Assembly (NCBI RefSeq): GCF_018100785.1 | Contig: NZ_JAGJEC010000001.1 | Coordinates: 1,240,001-1,304,000 of the forward strand | Source: Maribacter sp. MMG018 | GTDB taxonomy: Bacteria > Bacteroidota > Bacteroidia > Flavobacteriales > Flavobacteriaceae | DNA: 64,000 nt | Direction of reading: 5' to 3' | Shown: positions 52,604 through 61,535 of the stretch, piece by piece | How positions within the stretch are numbered: position 1 is the stretch's first letter | Layout: every line of letters starts with the position of its first letter | The notes under the pieces: generated by a model | Databases searched by the model: none | What the model saw: the letters and a program-made list of their open reading frames with translations, nothing else | What the model was told of the DNA's origin: nothing | Made by a program: the position numbers and the translations under genes

Positions 52604-52646
52604 TGATGGATGTCATAGTTTTACTTTTTTTGAAGAGATATTTTTA
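52604..52646 (+). promoter_or_regulatory. FNR-type promoter of uspA
   Basis: The box TGATGGATGTCA (52604-52615) is 36.5 bp upstream of the final base of TATTTTTA (52639-52646), one mismatch from TAnnTTTG. The GTCA half equals that in the hemN box read on the other strand. The start codon is at 52675. Confidence 0.6.
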
Positions 52647-52674
52647 ACCCATATTTATTAGTAATAAGGTATTT

Positions 52675-53577
52675 ATGAGGCATGTATTGATTCCTACCGA
52701 TTTTTCTGAATGTGCATGGAACGCCGTAAAGTATGCTTTGGCGATGTTCCGTAACCAAGAGTGTACTTTTTATTTGTTGAATACGTACACACCTGCAATA
52801 TCTAGCAGTAGGTTTATGGCCACATCGGTAGAAGGAAGCCGTTTGACCAATAGTGCCGAAGAGTATTCAAAAAAAGGTCTTGATAAGATCTTGGACAAAA
52901 TTGAAAAAGAACACAGTAATAAAAAACATCAATTTAAAACAATATCATCTTTTAGCCTGTTAGTGGATGAAATTGTCGAGACCGTAGCCTTGTATAAAAT
53001 AGAAATGGTGATTATGGGTACCAAGGGTGCCAGTAGTTTAGAGGATGTGTTTATGGGAAGCAATACGGTTCGTGTCATTAAAACCATAAAAGACTGTCCG
53101 GTACTGGCCATTCCGTACAACCACGATTTTAAAAAACCTTCGGAAATAGCATTTGCTACTGATTTTACAAGATTTTATACGAAATCGGAGTTAAGGCCAT
53201 TGATAGAGTTGGCCAATTATTTTAAGGCCACCATAAGGGTTGTGCATGTGCAATACGAAATTAAAAACCTAACGGAGCTACAACAGTTTAACCTAGAGAT
53301 GTTACGTAAATATTTGGGTGATGTTGAGCACTACATACATACAATTTCAGAGTTGAATTCCGTTTCAAAGACACTTGAGGTCTTTTCTAAGGAAATGGGT
53401 ATTCATTTATTGGCCATGTTAAACTATCAGCATAGTTATATGGAACAGTTGACTAGGGAGCCGATAGTAAAAAGAGTTGCCTTTCATACCCAGATACCAT
53501 TGTTCGTTATACCCGAACTTGGTATGACCTCGAACTCAAGGGCCAAAAACCATGATGAGATGTCTCTTTCTAGTTAA
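52675..53577 (+). CDS. tandem universal stress protein (UspA family)
   Basis: 300 residues. Two Usp domains: the first (1-145) begins RHVLIPTDFSECAWNAVKYAL and has the ATP-type loop GTKGASSLEDVFMGSNTVRVIKTIKDCPVL. The second (about 155-300) is degenerate, with no G-x-x-G loop near its end. It is a paralogue of the protein at 39331. It follows fnr on the same strand with its own FNR box. It overlaps the convergent small gene by eight bases. Confidence 0.88.
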   Translation: MRHVLIPTDFSECAWNAVKYALAMFRNQECTFYLLNTYTPAISSSRFMATSVEGSRLTNSAEEYSKKGLDKILDKIEKEHSNKKHQFKTISSFSLLVDEIVETVALYKIEMVIMGTKGASSLEDVFMGSNTVRVIKTIKDCPVLAIPYNHDFKKPSEIAFATDFTRFYTKSELRPLIELANYFKATIRVVHVQYEIKNLTELQQFNLEMLRKYLGDVEHYIHTISELNSVSKTLEVFSKEMGIHLLAMLNYQHSYMEQLTREPIVKRVAFHTQIPLFVIPELGMTSNSRAKNHDEMSLSS

Positions 53578-53797
53578 TTCTATCACCGATAGGGGCATCC
53601 TCATAGAAATCATCAAAAACTTTATGGGTACTATATTTTTCCTTGAGTACCTTGTACACCATTAATATAACCAATGTCTGCCCTAAGACGGTGCAATAAA
53701 AAATCCAATTGAACGAAAAGTCCATGACGGACATAATAGTGACCGTGATCAAGGCCATTGTGGTAATTAGTACCCACACATGTGAAGAAGCTTTCAT
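53570..53797 (-). CDS. small two-helix membrane protein
   Basis: 75 residues. Two transmembrane helices (WVLITTMALITVTIMSVMDF and IFYCTVLGQTLVILMVYKVL) are followed by a polar C-terminal tail (YSTHKVFDDFYEDAPIGDRIN). I do not recognise the family. It converges on uspA with an eight-base overlap at the ends. Its promoter is not obvious. Confidence 0.65.
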   Translation of the reverse strand: MKASSHVWVLITTMALITVTIMSVMDFSFNWIFYCTVLGQTLVILMVYKVLKEKYSTHKVFDDFYEDAPIGDRIN

Positions 53798-53962
53798 TTT
53801 TTATTATAAGTTAGGTTTTATCTCGCGAAAAGTGAGTTAAATTTTTTCTAATTTTTTTTTAAATGTATTGGTAGTCAGTAGGGTGTGTTATGGTCTGTAG
53901 AGTCAATACACTTAAAGAAGTGTCTTTAAAAAGGTGTTTATAACATGTATATTTTACAACTA

Positions 53963-53995
53963 TTTGCCAAAAGTTGAAAACCTTTGTTATCTTTG
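53963..53995 (+). promoter_or_regulatory. promoter of candidate small RNA
   Basis: TTTG (53963-53966), 21 bp spacer, TATCTTTG (53988-53995), an exact -7 element. It points toward a short non-coding stretch flanked by genes of the opposite strand. Confidence 0.65.
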
Positions 53996-54001
53996 TCTTG
54001 T

Positions 54002-54101
54002 TGTGTTGTGCCTCAAACAACATTTGAGGCAATTATGGTTATCGATTTTATAAATCGGTAGTAACCAATGAAAGGCTTTCCATTACAGGGAGGCTTTTTT
54101 T
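54002..54101 (+). ncRNA. candidate small RNA of about 100 nt
   Basis: Promoter at 53963-53995, terminator at 54071-54101, both neighbouring genes on the minus strand, so this transcript belongs to neither. Predicted fold: hairpin GCCTCAAA-5 nt-TTTGAGGC (54010-54030); a second with outer GGTTA/TAACC and inner CGATTT/AAATCG (54037-54066); then the terminator stem. There is no coding frame of useful length. The family is unknown to me. Confidence 0.55.
54071..54101 (+). terminator. terminator of candidate small RNA
   Basis: AAAGGCTTTCC pairs with GGGAGGCTTTT (seven core pairs, two G-U) around a six-base loop, then a T tract on the plus strand. The minus strand lacks a T tract, so it does not end the hut operon transcript. 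Confidence 0.75.
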
Positions 54102-54121
54102 GTTTAAGAGGGTCGGTTTTT

Positions 54122-55075
54122 CTAATGGGCATGGATAATACCATGTATCAATGAAGCGGCGAGTCTTGCCGTTTGATTGTCTACGTCATAAATGGGGTTC
54201 ATTTCCGCTATATCAACGGCCGCCAACTTGCCCGAGTGCGTAATGGTCTTTAAGCTTTCCAAGACCACATCGGGGGTAAAACCCATAGGTGACGGTGCAC
54301 TTACCCCAGGTGCATAGGCCGACGAAAAACCGTCTAGATCTATAGTAACATAAACTAGATCCACATTTTTGATAAAGGCATTTATCCAAGCGTTGATCTC
54401 GTTGTGGAACTCTATTCTAAAAGTATCTCGCTGTATGTATATTACCTCCAGATTCTTGGCGGTCTGGAATAGGGAAGAGTCGTTCGCATCCTGTCTTATG
54501 CCCATGCATAGGTAGTGAAATGGAAGATTGTTTGCTTTGCAATCTTCGGCTATTTGATAGAAAGGAGTGCCAGAGTTGGAGCCATTTATATTGGAACGTA
54601 AATCGAAATGGGCATCAAAATTAATAATTCCGATAGTGGCACCATCTTTGGCCATTTTTATTCCGTTATACGTACCATATGCCATATCATGTCCGCCACC
54701 CAAAACGATAGGAAAAACACCGGCTTTTAATAGCTCGCTTACTTTTTCGGAAAGCAAGGCTTGGGTGTCGCCAAGTTTGCCCTTTCCGTGTCTTACGTTA
54801 CCAGCATCATAAAAATGTGTTTTTGTGGTAAGGTGATTGGGCAGCTTTGCCAGTTGTTTTCTAATGGCATCGGGCCCGTTTACGGCTCCTGGTCGACCTA
54901 GGTTCAATTTTACACCTTCATCACATTCATATCCCAAAAGTGCTATAGACTTGGTATCGGTGTTGGTGCTCAGATCGGAAATATTGGCACATGAGATCTT
55001 TTCATGTAAATACAATTCTTGGTCAGAAGCCCTTCCCGAATATATATTAGCTTTAGTAGGCTTGTATTTTGGCAT
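54122..55075 (-). CDS. hutG: formimidoylglutamase (arginase family)
   Basis: 317 residues. The ureohydrolase metal-site motifs are in order: GGGHDMAYG near 125-133, NFDAHFDLR near 150-158, and DLDGFSSAYAPG near 240-251. The opening segments contain GYECDEGVKLNLGRPGAVNGPDAIR, characteristic of the HutG branch. It converts N-formimidoyl-glutamate to glutamate and formamide, the last step of histidine breakdown. It is the final gene of the operon, 11 bp after hutU. Confidence 0.93.
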   Translation of the reverse strand: MPKYKPTKANIYSGRASDQELYLHEKISCANISDLSTNTDTKSIALLGYECDEGVKLNLGRPGAVNGPDAIRKQLAKLPNHLTTKTHFYDAGNVRHGKGKLGDTQALLSEKVSELLKAGVFPIVLGGGHDMAYGTYNGIKMAKDGATIGIINFDAHFDLRSNINGSNSGTPFYQIAEDCKANNLPFHYLCMGIRQDANDSSLFQTAKNLEVIYIQRDTFRIEFHNEINAWINAFIKNVDLVYVTIDLDGFSSAYAPGVSAPSPMGFTPDVVLESLKTITHSGKLAAVDIAEMNPIYDVDNQTARLAASLIHGIIHAH

Positions 55076-55086
55076 AAATTATTCGT

Positions 55087-57093
55087 TTAAAACAAATCTT
55101 GTAATAGATGATCGTCGACTAAGTTAGGTAAAGTTACCTTTAGTTCGGGTGTGCGATCCATTTCTCTTTTTATGGCAAATATGGCTTCTTTGTTCCGTGC
55201 CCAGCTTCTGCGTGAAATTCCGTTGTTCACATCATAAAAGAGCATGTTTTTTAGTTTTTTTGAAGCTTCTTTAGACCCGTCCAAGACCATTCCAAAACCT
55301 CCGTTGACGACTTCTCCCCATCCAACGCCGCCACCGTTATGGATAGAGACCCATGTGGCGCCCCTAAAACTATCGCCAATAACGTTATGGATCGCCATGT
55401 CCGCCGTAAATTTACTGCCATCATAAATATTACTGGTCTCTCTATACGGAGAATCTGTTCCGCTAACATCGTGATGGTCTCTACCTAAAACTATGGGTGC
55501 TGAAATTTCTCCTGAGTCAACGGCATTGTTAAAGGCCTCTGCAATTTTGGCCCTTCCTTCGGCATCGGTGTATAAAATACGGGCCTGTGAGCCTACGACC
55601 AACTGATTTTTTTCTGCTTCGGCTATCCATTTTATATTGTCTTGCATCTGCTGCTGGATCTCTTTTGGGGCGTTTAATTTTATCTGCTCCATTATGTTCT
55701 GTGCTATGGCGTCGGTGGTCTTTAAATCTTTGGGGTCGCCAGAGGTACATACCCAACGAAAAGGGCCAAAGCCATAATCGAAACACATAGGCCCCAAAAT
55801 ATCTTGAACGTAAGAGGGGTATTTAAAATCAATATTGTTTTCTGCCATTACATCGGCACCTGCCCGTGAGGCTTCTAACAAAAAGGCGTTTCCGTAGTCG
55901 AAAAAATAAGTGCCTTTTTTGGTGTGTTCGTTAATGGCGGCAGCGTGTCTTCGTAAAGATGCTCTTACTTTTTCCTGAAATAGCGAAGGGTCTGAACTCA
56001 TAAGCAGATTGGCTTCTTCAAAGCTTAGGTCTACGGGGTAATATCCTCCTGCCCAGGGGTTGTGTAATGATGTCTGGTCCGATCCCAGATGCACAAATAT
56101 TTTTTCTTTGTAAAAACGCTCCCAAACAATAACGACGTTTCCTATAAAGGCAAGGGACACTGTCTCTTTGTTCACAATGGCCTTTTTGGTTCTATCCACC
56201 AAAATATCTATATCCTCTATTAATTCATCTACCCAACCTTGTCTATGTCTTTTTTTAGCAGCTTCGGGATTGACCTCGGCACAAACAGTAATGCATTCCG
56301 CAATATTACCGGCTTTTGGCTGCGCTCCGCTCATACCACCGAGTCCGGCCGTTAAAAACACCTTTCCTTTCGTGCTTTCGTTGGGTTTTAAAACTTTTCT
56401 AAAGGCATTCATAATGGTAATGGTAGTGCCGTGTACAATGCCTTGGGGGCCTATGTACATATAAGACCCAGCTGTCATTTGACCATATTGCGTTACGCCA
56501 AGGGCATTGTATTTTTCCCAATCGTCGGGACTGGAATAGTTAGGAATCATCATACCATTGGTGACGATTACTCTTGGTGCATTTTTAGAGGAAGGAAAAA
56601 GTCCCATGGGATGCCCAGAGTAGATATGTAGTGTTTGTTCATCTGTCATTGTCGCCAAATACTGCATGGTCAATAGGTATTGGGCCCAGTTTTGAAACAC
56701 GGCTCCGTTGCCGCCATAGGTAATCAACTCTTCGGGGTGCTGTGCAACGGCAGGATTCAAATTGTTCTGTACCATTAACATTATGGCCGCAGCATGGCTT
56801 GTTTTCGAAGGGTATTCTGAAATGGGCCTGGCGTACATTTCATAATCGGGCATAAAACGATACATGTAAATGCGCCCATAATTTTTTAGTTCTTGGGCAA
56901 ATTCTTTGGAAAGTTCCCCATGCCACTCTTCCGGAAAATAACGCAGGGCGTTTCTGATCGCCAGTTTTTTTTCTTCAACAGAAAGTATATCCTTTCTTGC
57001 AGGGGCATGACTGACCTTGTTCGAACGATGTTTTTTTGGAGGCAATTCAGAAGGAATTCCCTGTAGTATTTGAGATTTAAAATCCATGATCAA
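55087..57093 (-). CDS. hutU: urocanate hydratase
   Basis: 668 residues, longer than the 550-560 residues of most HutU. The Rossmann segment GLGGMSGAQPKAG is near 245-257. The NAD-binding region and the active-site region are typical (TSGDP-KDLKTTDAIA, RDHHDVSGTDSPYRET, NGGGVGWGEVVNGGFG). It hydrates urocanate to imidazolonepropionate with tightly bound NAD. Its start overlaps the hutI stop by four bases, so the two are translationally coupled. Confidence 0.96.
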   Translation of the reverse strand: MIMDFKSQILQGIPSELPPKKHRSNKVSHAPARKDILSVEEKKLAIRNALRYFPEEWHGELSKEFAQELKNYGRIYMYRFMPDYEMYARPISEYPSKTSHAAAIMLMVQNNLNPAVAQHPEELITYGGNGAVFQNWAQYLLTMQYLATMTDEQTLHIYSGHPMGLFPSSKNAPRVIVTNGMMIPNYSSPDDWEKYNALGVTQYGQMTAGSYMYIGPQGIVHGTTITIMNAFRKVLKPNESTKGKVFLTAGLGGMSGAQPKAGNIAECITVCAEVNPEAAKKRHRQGWVDELIEDIDILVDRTKKAIVNKETVSLAFIGNVVIVWERFYKEKIFVHLGSDQTSLHNPWAGGYYPVDLSFEEANLLMSSDPSLFQEKVRASLRRHAAAINEHTKKGTYFFDYGNAFLLEASRAGADVMAENNIDFKYPSYVQDILGPMCFDYGFGPFRWVCTSGDPKDLKTTDAIAQNIMEQIKLNAPKEIQQQMQDNIKWIAEAEKNQLVVGSQARILYTDAEGRAKIAEAFNNAVDSGEISAPIVLGRDHHDVSGTDSPYRETSNIYDGSKFTADMAIHNVIGDSFRGATWVSIHNGGGVGWGEVVNGGFGMVLDGSKEASKKLKNMLFYDVNNGISRRSWARNKEAIFAIKREMDRTPELKVTLPNLVDDHLLQDLF

Positions 57094-58340
57094 GCTTTGT
57101 GTTTATTAAAGACCAATTCACCTTTTTTCCATACCATACAAGGTTTTAGGTTGCCTTGGTTGTATAATATTTCTTGGTAATTATCGGTATGAAATAAATT
57201 AAAGTCGGCTAACTGGCCTTGGGTCAATTTTCCTCTGTCGTTAAGGTTAAGGGCGGCGGCGGCACGAACGGTTATACCTGCCAATACCTCGGCATTCGTC
57301 AATTTTTCAAAAGTGCCCAAAATAGTAGCTTGGGTAAGTAGGTCGCCCATTGGTGCAGAACCGGGGTTGTGGTCACTGGCAATGGCAAGGGTGGCACCGG
57401 CATCTAAAAGTTTACGGGCGGGAGTAAAATTGCATCCCAGACCAATAGATGCCCCCGGTAATGCCGTGGCTATGGTGTTACTCTTTGCCAAGAGCTCAAT
57501 TTCCTTTTCGGTACTGGCCTCTAGATGATCGGCACTGATCGCGTTAAAATCTACGGCCACTTGGCTTCCCCCGGTCGTAAATTGATCGGCGTGTACGGTA
57601 ATATCAAAACCCATTTCTTTCGCTTTTGAGAAATATGGGGTTATCTGTGCTACGGAGAATGCGCTTTCTTCTACAAAAGCATCTATTCTGTTGGTTAATT
57701 GTTGCTCTTTTAACTTAGGGAACAACAAAGTGCTTATTTCCTCTAAATAGGCCGTTTCGTTGCCGTCATAATCTTTGGGGAGCATATGGGCCGCAAGGCA
57801 TGTTGGTATCAAATCTGTTTTAAGGGATGAATTGGCATCTTGTATGGCCTGTAGCATTTTTAGTTCTTCGGCAACGGTTAATCCATAACCACTTTTAACC
57901 TCTAAAGTGGTCGTTCCGTTTTTAAGATGGCGATTGGCCAACTTTAGGGTGCTCTTTGTTAGGTGCTCTTTAGAGGCCAATCTGGTTTGGGTAACCGTAT
58001 CCCAGATGCCACCTCCGGCTTTTGCGATCTCCAAATAGCTTTTGCCAGAATTCCGCAAAGCGTAATCGTTGGCTCTAGAACCTCCAAAACATATATGTGT
58101 ATGGGCATCTATAAAACCGGGAAGGCAGACATGATCGCCCTTTAATTCGAACATTTCTGCTTTGGGATGGTCTTTTTTTAAAGATTCGTACAGACCGGTA
58201 GCTACAATCTTTTCTTCGGAAACCAGTAGCCCCCCGTTTTCTATGATATGTAATTGACTATCCGATAGAGCGCCTTTTAAGGGCAACACGTTCATTGTCA
58301 ACAGTTGCTTAAAAGGGCCGATTAGTTTTTGTTTGTTCAT
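57090..58340 (-). CDS. hutI: imidazolonepropionase
   Basis: 416 residues. The amidohydrolase fold has the metal pair DAHTHICFGG near 80-90, EVKSGYGL, HADQF, and SDHNPGSAPMGDL. It opens the imidazolone ring to N-formimidoyl-glutamate. It follows hutH by 9 bp and overlaps hutU by four bases. The order H-I-U-G matches other Bacteroidota histidine operons. Confidence 0.95.
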   Translation of the reverse strand: MNKQKLIGPFKQLLTMNVLPLKGALSDSQLHIIENGGLLVSEEKIVATGLYESLKKDHPKAEMFELKGDHVCLPGFIDAHTHICFGGSRANDYALRNSGKSYLEIAKAGGGIWDTVTQTRLASKEHLTKSTLKLANRHLKNGTTTLEVKSGYGLTVAEELKMLQAIQDANSSLKTDLIPTCLAAHMLPKDYDGNETAYLEEISTLLFPKLKEQQLTNRIDAFVEESAFSVAQITPYFSKAKEMGFDITVHADQFTTGGSQVAVDFNAISADHLEASTEKEIELLAKSNTIATALPGASIGLGCNFTPARKLLDAGATLAIASDHNPGSAPMGDLLTQATILGTFEKLTNAEVLAGITVRAAAALNLNDRGKLTQGQLADFNLFHTDNYQEILYNQGNLKPCMVWKKGELVFNKHKA

Positions 58341-58349
58341 GAAGCTATT

Positions 58350-59924
58350 TTAATAGTTTTCAAATTCTTCCGAATACTTGGTTTTTAATGAGATGCCTTT
58401 TTCTTCTTCTATAATTCCGATGAGGGATATAATGGTCTTGTCCTGTATCATTTTGATTCCTTTTTCAATGTCATTGGCAAAAACGCGATCCTTGTCAGCA
58501 AAAGGCACCTGTTTTCTGACCGCCTTATGTATTTCCTCTAAAAAGATACCGGATTTTAAAGGTTTTCTGTATTCAAATGCTTGTGCGGCCGTCAATAATT
58601 CTATGGCCAATATTTTTTCTACATTTTCAATGACCTGCAAAGCCTTTCGCCCTCCAATAGACCCCATGCTTACATGGTCTTCTTGTCCTAAAGATGTGGG
58701 TATGCTATCTGCACTGGACGGAAAACACAATCCTTTGTTTTCGCTCGCCAAAGCGGCAGAGGTATATTGTAGGATCATGTAGCCAGAATTGATACCAGTG
58801 TCTTTCATCAATAATTTAGGTACCCCTGGGCTATTGCCTTCCAATGCCAAATAAATGCGACGGTCGGAGATGTTTCCGATTTCCGAAGCGGCCAAACAGG
58901 CGTAGTCGAGTGCCATGGCCAAGGGTTGCCCGTGAAAGTTGCCTCCGCTAATGGTAAGGTCTTCATTAATAATGACAGGGTTGTCGGTAACCGAATTCAA
59001 TTCTACCTCTAACAGTTCTTTTAAATGAAGCCATGCATTTCGAGATGCCCCATGTACTTGGGGAATACAACGAAGGGAGTATGGATCTTGAACGCGGTCA
59101 CAATCTATATGGTCCTCCATAATTTCAGAACCTTTGAGCAAACGTTTTACCCTTCTGGCCACATGAATGTTTCCTTTAAAGGGGCGTAGGTCATGTAGTT
59201 CTTTATAAAAAGGTTTTACCGAACCTTGTAGGCCTTCTATCATCATGGCCCCAATAATATCTGCCTGAGACAGAACCGCATGTAGCCTATCTACCACTTT
59301 TACGGCATGGGCGGCTATAAATTGAGTTCCGTTTATAAGGGCCAAACCTTCTTTGGGCCCTAGGTCCAATGGTTTTAATCCTGTTTTATTGAATAAATCA
59401 GATGTGGAAATTTCATGTCCTTCATAATGTACTTTGCCCAAACCTATTAAGGGTAGAAATAAGTGGGATAGCGGAGCAAGATCACCCGATGCCCCTACCG
59501 AACCTTGCGAGGGTACTACGGGTATGGCGTTGTTTTCTATGTGCCATATAATACGTTCTAACGTATCGATGGATATGCCAGAATAGCCTTTTGCCAAAGA
59601 ATGGACTTTTAAAACGAGCATTGTCTTGGCAATTTCACTTACAATGGGCTTACCAACACCAACACTATGGCTCTTTAAGATGTTGGTTTGTAATATATCG
59701 GTTTCTGTCTTCGATATTTTAGTGGTACACAAGGGGCCGAACCCTGTATTTATACCATAAACTGGATGTCCTTTTTCTACTATTTTCTGGACAATGCCCC
59801 AGCTCTTTTCAATCTTTTTTCGAGTTGCTTTAGATAATACAATAAAGGTGGTTCCCTCGCAGATGCTTAATGCGATCCCTGCAGTTAGCCAGTCTTCGCC
59901 GAGTTTAAAGGTTTTTGGTGCCAC
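58350..59924 (-). CDS. hutH: histidine ammonia-lyase
   Basis: 524 residues. The MIO prosthetic group forms from Ala-Ser-Gly in GSVGASGDLAPLSH near 142-155. GNFHGQPLAMALD and EQEDHVSM-like SLGQEDHVSMGSIGGRKAL are also present. It removes ammonia from histidine to give urocanate. The start codon is GTG at 59924; no ATG lies near in the frame. It is the first gene of the operon and divergent from the LysR gene with 83 bp between. Confidence 0.95.
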   Translation of the reverse strand: MAPKTFKLGEDWLTAGIALSICEGTTFIVLSKATRKKIEKSWGIVQKIVEKGHPVYGINTGFGPLCTTKISKTETDILQTNILKSHSVGVGKPIVSEIAKTMLVLKVHSLAKGYSGISIDTLERIIWHIENNAIPVVPSQGSVGASGDLAPLSHLFLPLIGLGKVHYEGHEISTSDLFNKTGLKPLDLGPKEGLALINGTQFIAAHAVKVVDRLHAVLSQADIIGAMMIEGLQGSVKPFYKELHDLRPFKGNIHVARRVKRLLKGSEIMEDHIDCDRVQDPYSLRCIPQVHGASRNAWLHLKELLEVELNSVTDNPVIINEDLTISGGNFHGQPLAMALDYACLAASEIGNISDRRIYLALEGNSPGVPKLLMKDTGINSGYMILQYTSAALASENKGLCFPSSADSIPTSLGQEDHVSMGSIGGRKALQVIENVEKILAIELLTAAQAFEYRKPLKSGIFLEEIHKAVRKQVPFADKDRVFANDIEKGIKMIQDKTIISLIGIIEEEKGISLKTKYSEEFENY

Positions 59925-59966
59925 TGTGTTACTTTTTATTTTTCCACATAAATATATTTGTTAAGT

Positions 59967-59980
59967 TTGATAATTACCAA
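59967..59980. promoter_or_regulatory. candidate LysR operator between hutH and the LysR gene
   Basis: TTGATAATTACCAA is an imperfect inverted repeat (TTGnTAATTAnCAA) and contains the T-N11-A pattern (59967 to 59979) usual for LysR proteins. It lies between the two divergent starts. TATATTTG at 59953-59960 may be the -7 element for the LysR gene. Confidence 0.5.
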
Positions 59981-60007
59981 TACTATTTTAGTGAACAATC
60001 AATAACT

Positions 60008-60892
60008 ATGGGTTCTCAAATTGAATTAAGGCATCTTACTTATTTTTTGGCCGTGGCAGAAGAGTTGCACTTTAGAAAAGCTGCGGAAAAACTCTTTATT
60101 TCGCAACCTGGCCTTAGTCGGCAGATCAAACAGATGGAAACCATTTTACAGGCGAAACTTTTTGAGAGAAACAAGAAAAAGGTGTCGCTTACCCCTGCAG
60201 GACATTATTTAAAAGAACAGGCCGAAGACATTTTTAAACAATTAAAGGAAACCCGTAGGCAATTACAACTGATCGGGGAAGGGGATACAGGTGAGGTGCG
60301 AATCGGCTTTTTGGGTTCTGCCATGCAAAATGTAATACCTGAACTTTTGGTGAGGCTAAGGGATAAGTTTCCGAAGATCAAGACTTCGTTAGAGGAACGT
60401 TCGAACCTTGAACAAGTAGATGCAGTATTGAAAGATGAATTGGATTTGGGGTTTGTAAGATTGTCCAGGGTACCTGCGGAACTACATATGCAAACGGTAT
60501 TTAAGGATACGTTCTCTTTGGTACTGCCGGAAAGTTACCCTATGTTGACACGGGAGTATAACGGAATGGAGCGGTTTGCCAACGATAATTTTATCCTCTT
60601 CGGGCAAGAGGACAGTCCTTTCTATTATGAAACGATCATGAGTATTTGTTCAGATGCCGGTTTTATACCCAAGGTGTCACATAAATCGGTGCACGCGCAG
60701 ACCATTTTTAAATTGGTAGAGAACAATTTAGGTATAGCCATAGTGCCTACTGCTTTGCAAAACGGTTTTCAAATGGGGATTAAATTTATAGAGTTGAAGA
60801 ATGTGAGGCAAAGGGCCTTGCTATCCGTTATATGGAAAAAAGAAAATAGTAATCCGGTATTAAAAAACTGTATAGATCTTTTGTTGAAATAA
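60008..60892 (+). CDS. LysR-family regulator, probably of hut genes
   Basis: 294 residues from the ATG at 60008; a frame extended to 59915 would overlap hutH and is rejected. The N-terminal winged helix is typical (LRHLTYFLAVAEELHFRKAAEKLFISQPGLSRQIKQMET). The periplasmic-binding-like effector domain is about 90-294. It lies divergent to hutH, so it is the likely histidine or urocanate-responsive regulator. HutC (GntR) is the usual regulator in proteobacteria, so a LysR type here differs from that model. Confidence 0.88.
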   Translation: MGSQIELRHLTYFLAVAEELHFRKAAEKLFISQPGLSRQIKQMETILQAKLFERNKKKVSLTPAGHYLKEQAEDIFKQLKETRRQLQLIGEGDTGEVRIGFLGSAMQNVIPELLVRLRDKFPKIKTSLEERSNLEQVDAVLKDELDLGFVRLSRVPAELHMQTVFKDTFSLVLPESYPMLTREYNGMERFANDNFILFGQEDSPFYYETIMSICSDAGFIPKVSHKSVHAQTIFKLVENNLGIAIVPTALQNGFQMGIKFIELKNVRQRALLSVIWKKENSNPVLKNCIDLLLK

Positions 60893-60980
60893 GGCAGAAC
60901 GGTTTAAGACTTAAAATTATGTTAGATAAATTTTTCTAAAAAGACTTTCTGCTATTTTTACGTTAATTAAAAAGTGAGAT

Positions 60981-61535
60981 ATGATTTTTGATTTGATACA
61001 AAAAAGACGTTCGATTTTTCCTGCACAGTACAACACTGATCCTATAGATAAGCAGGATATAGAAAAGATTTTGGAAGCTGCCAATTGGGCGCCTAGCCAC
61101 AAGAAGACAGAGCCTTGGCGGTTTAAGGTGGTACAAGGGGCGTCTAAAGAACGTTTGGGAGAATTTCTTTCTGCCAAGTATCAAGAGTTGGATACGAACC
61201 CTAAACAGGTAAAAATCAAAAAACTGTTGGAAAACCCGAAAAAGTCGGGTGCCGTTATTGCGATTTGTATGCAACGTGATCCCAATGAAAGTGTGCCGGA
61301 GTGGGAAGAGGTCGCGGCAGTGGCTATGGCCGTTCAAAATATGTGGCTGTGCTGTACCGAAATGGGTATAGGGGCCTATTGGAGCTCTCCGGGCCTTATA
61401 AAGCACATGGCTGAGTTCTTTGAGATGGCCGAAGGTGAAAAATGCCTTGGTTTCTTCTATATGGGACATTTTGATGGAGAGTGGCCAGAGCAACCCCGTG
61501 GGCCTATATCCGAGAAAACCGTTTGGTTGGATTAA
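60981..61535 (+). CDS. nitroreductase family protein
   Basis: 184 residues. The opening segment RRSIFPAQYNTDPIDKQDIEKILEAANWAPSHKKTEPWRF is the FMN-binding nitroreductase signature, with the Arg and Ser contacts. The second FMN/NAD(P)H part is ICMQRDP...AVAMAVQNMWLCCTEMGIGAYWSSPG. It reduces nitro compounds or quinones with NAD(P)H. Its stop overlaps the convergent DUF456 stop (TTAA shared). Confidence 0.9.
   Translation: MIFDLIQKRRSIFPAQYNTDPIDKQDIEKILEAANWAPSHKKTEPWRFKVVQGASKERLGEFLSAKYQELDTNPKQVKIKKLLENPKKSGAVIAICMQRDPNESVPEWEEVAAVAMAVQNMWLCCTEMGIGAYWSSPGLIKHMAEFFEMAEGEKCLGFFYMGHFDGEWPEQPRGPISEKTVWLD

Noticed and set aside
59915-60892. Longer LysR start at 59915
   Set aside because: It would overlap the hutH start and the operator; the winged helix begins right after the ATG at 60008.
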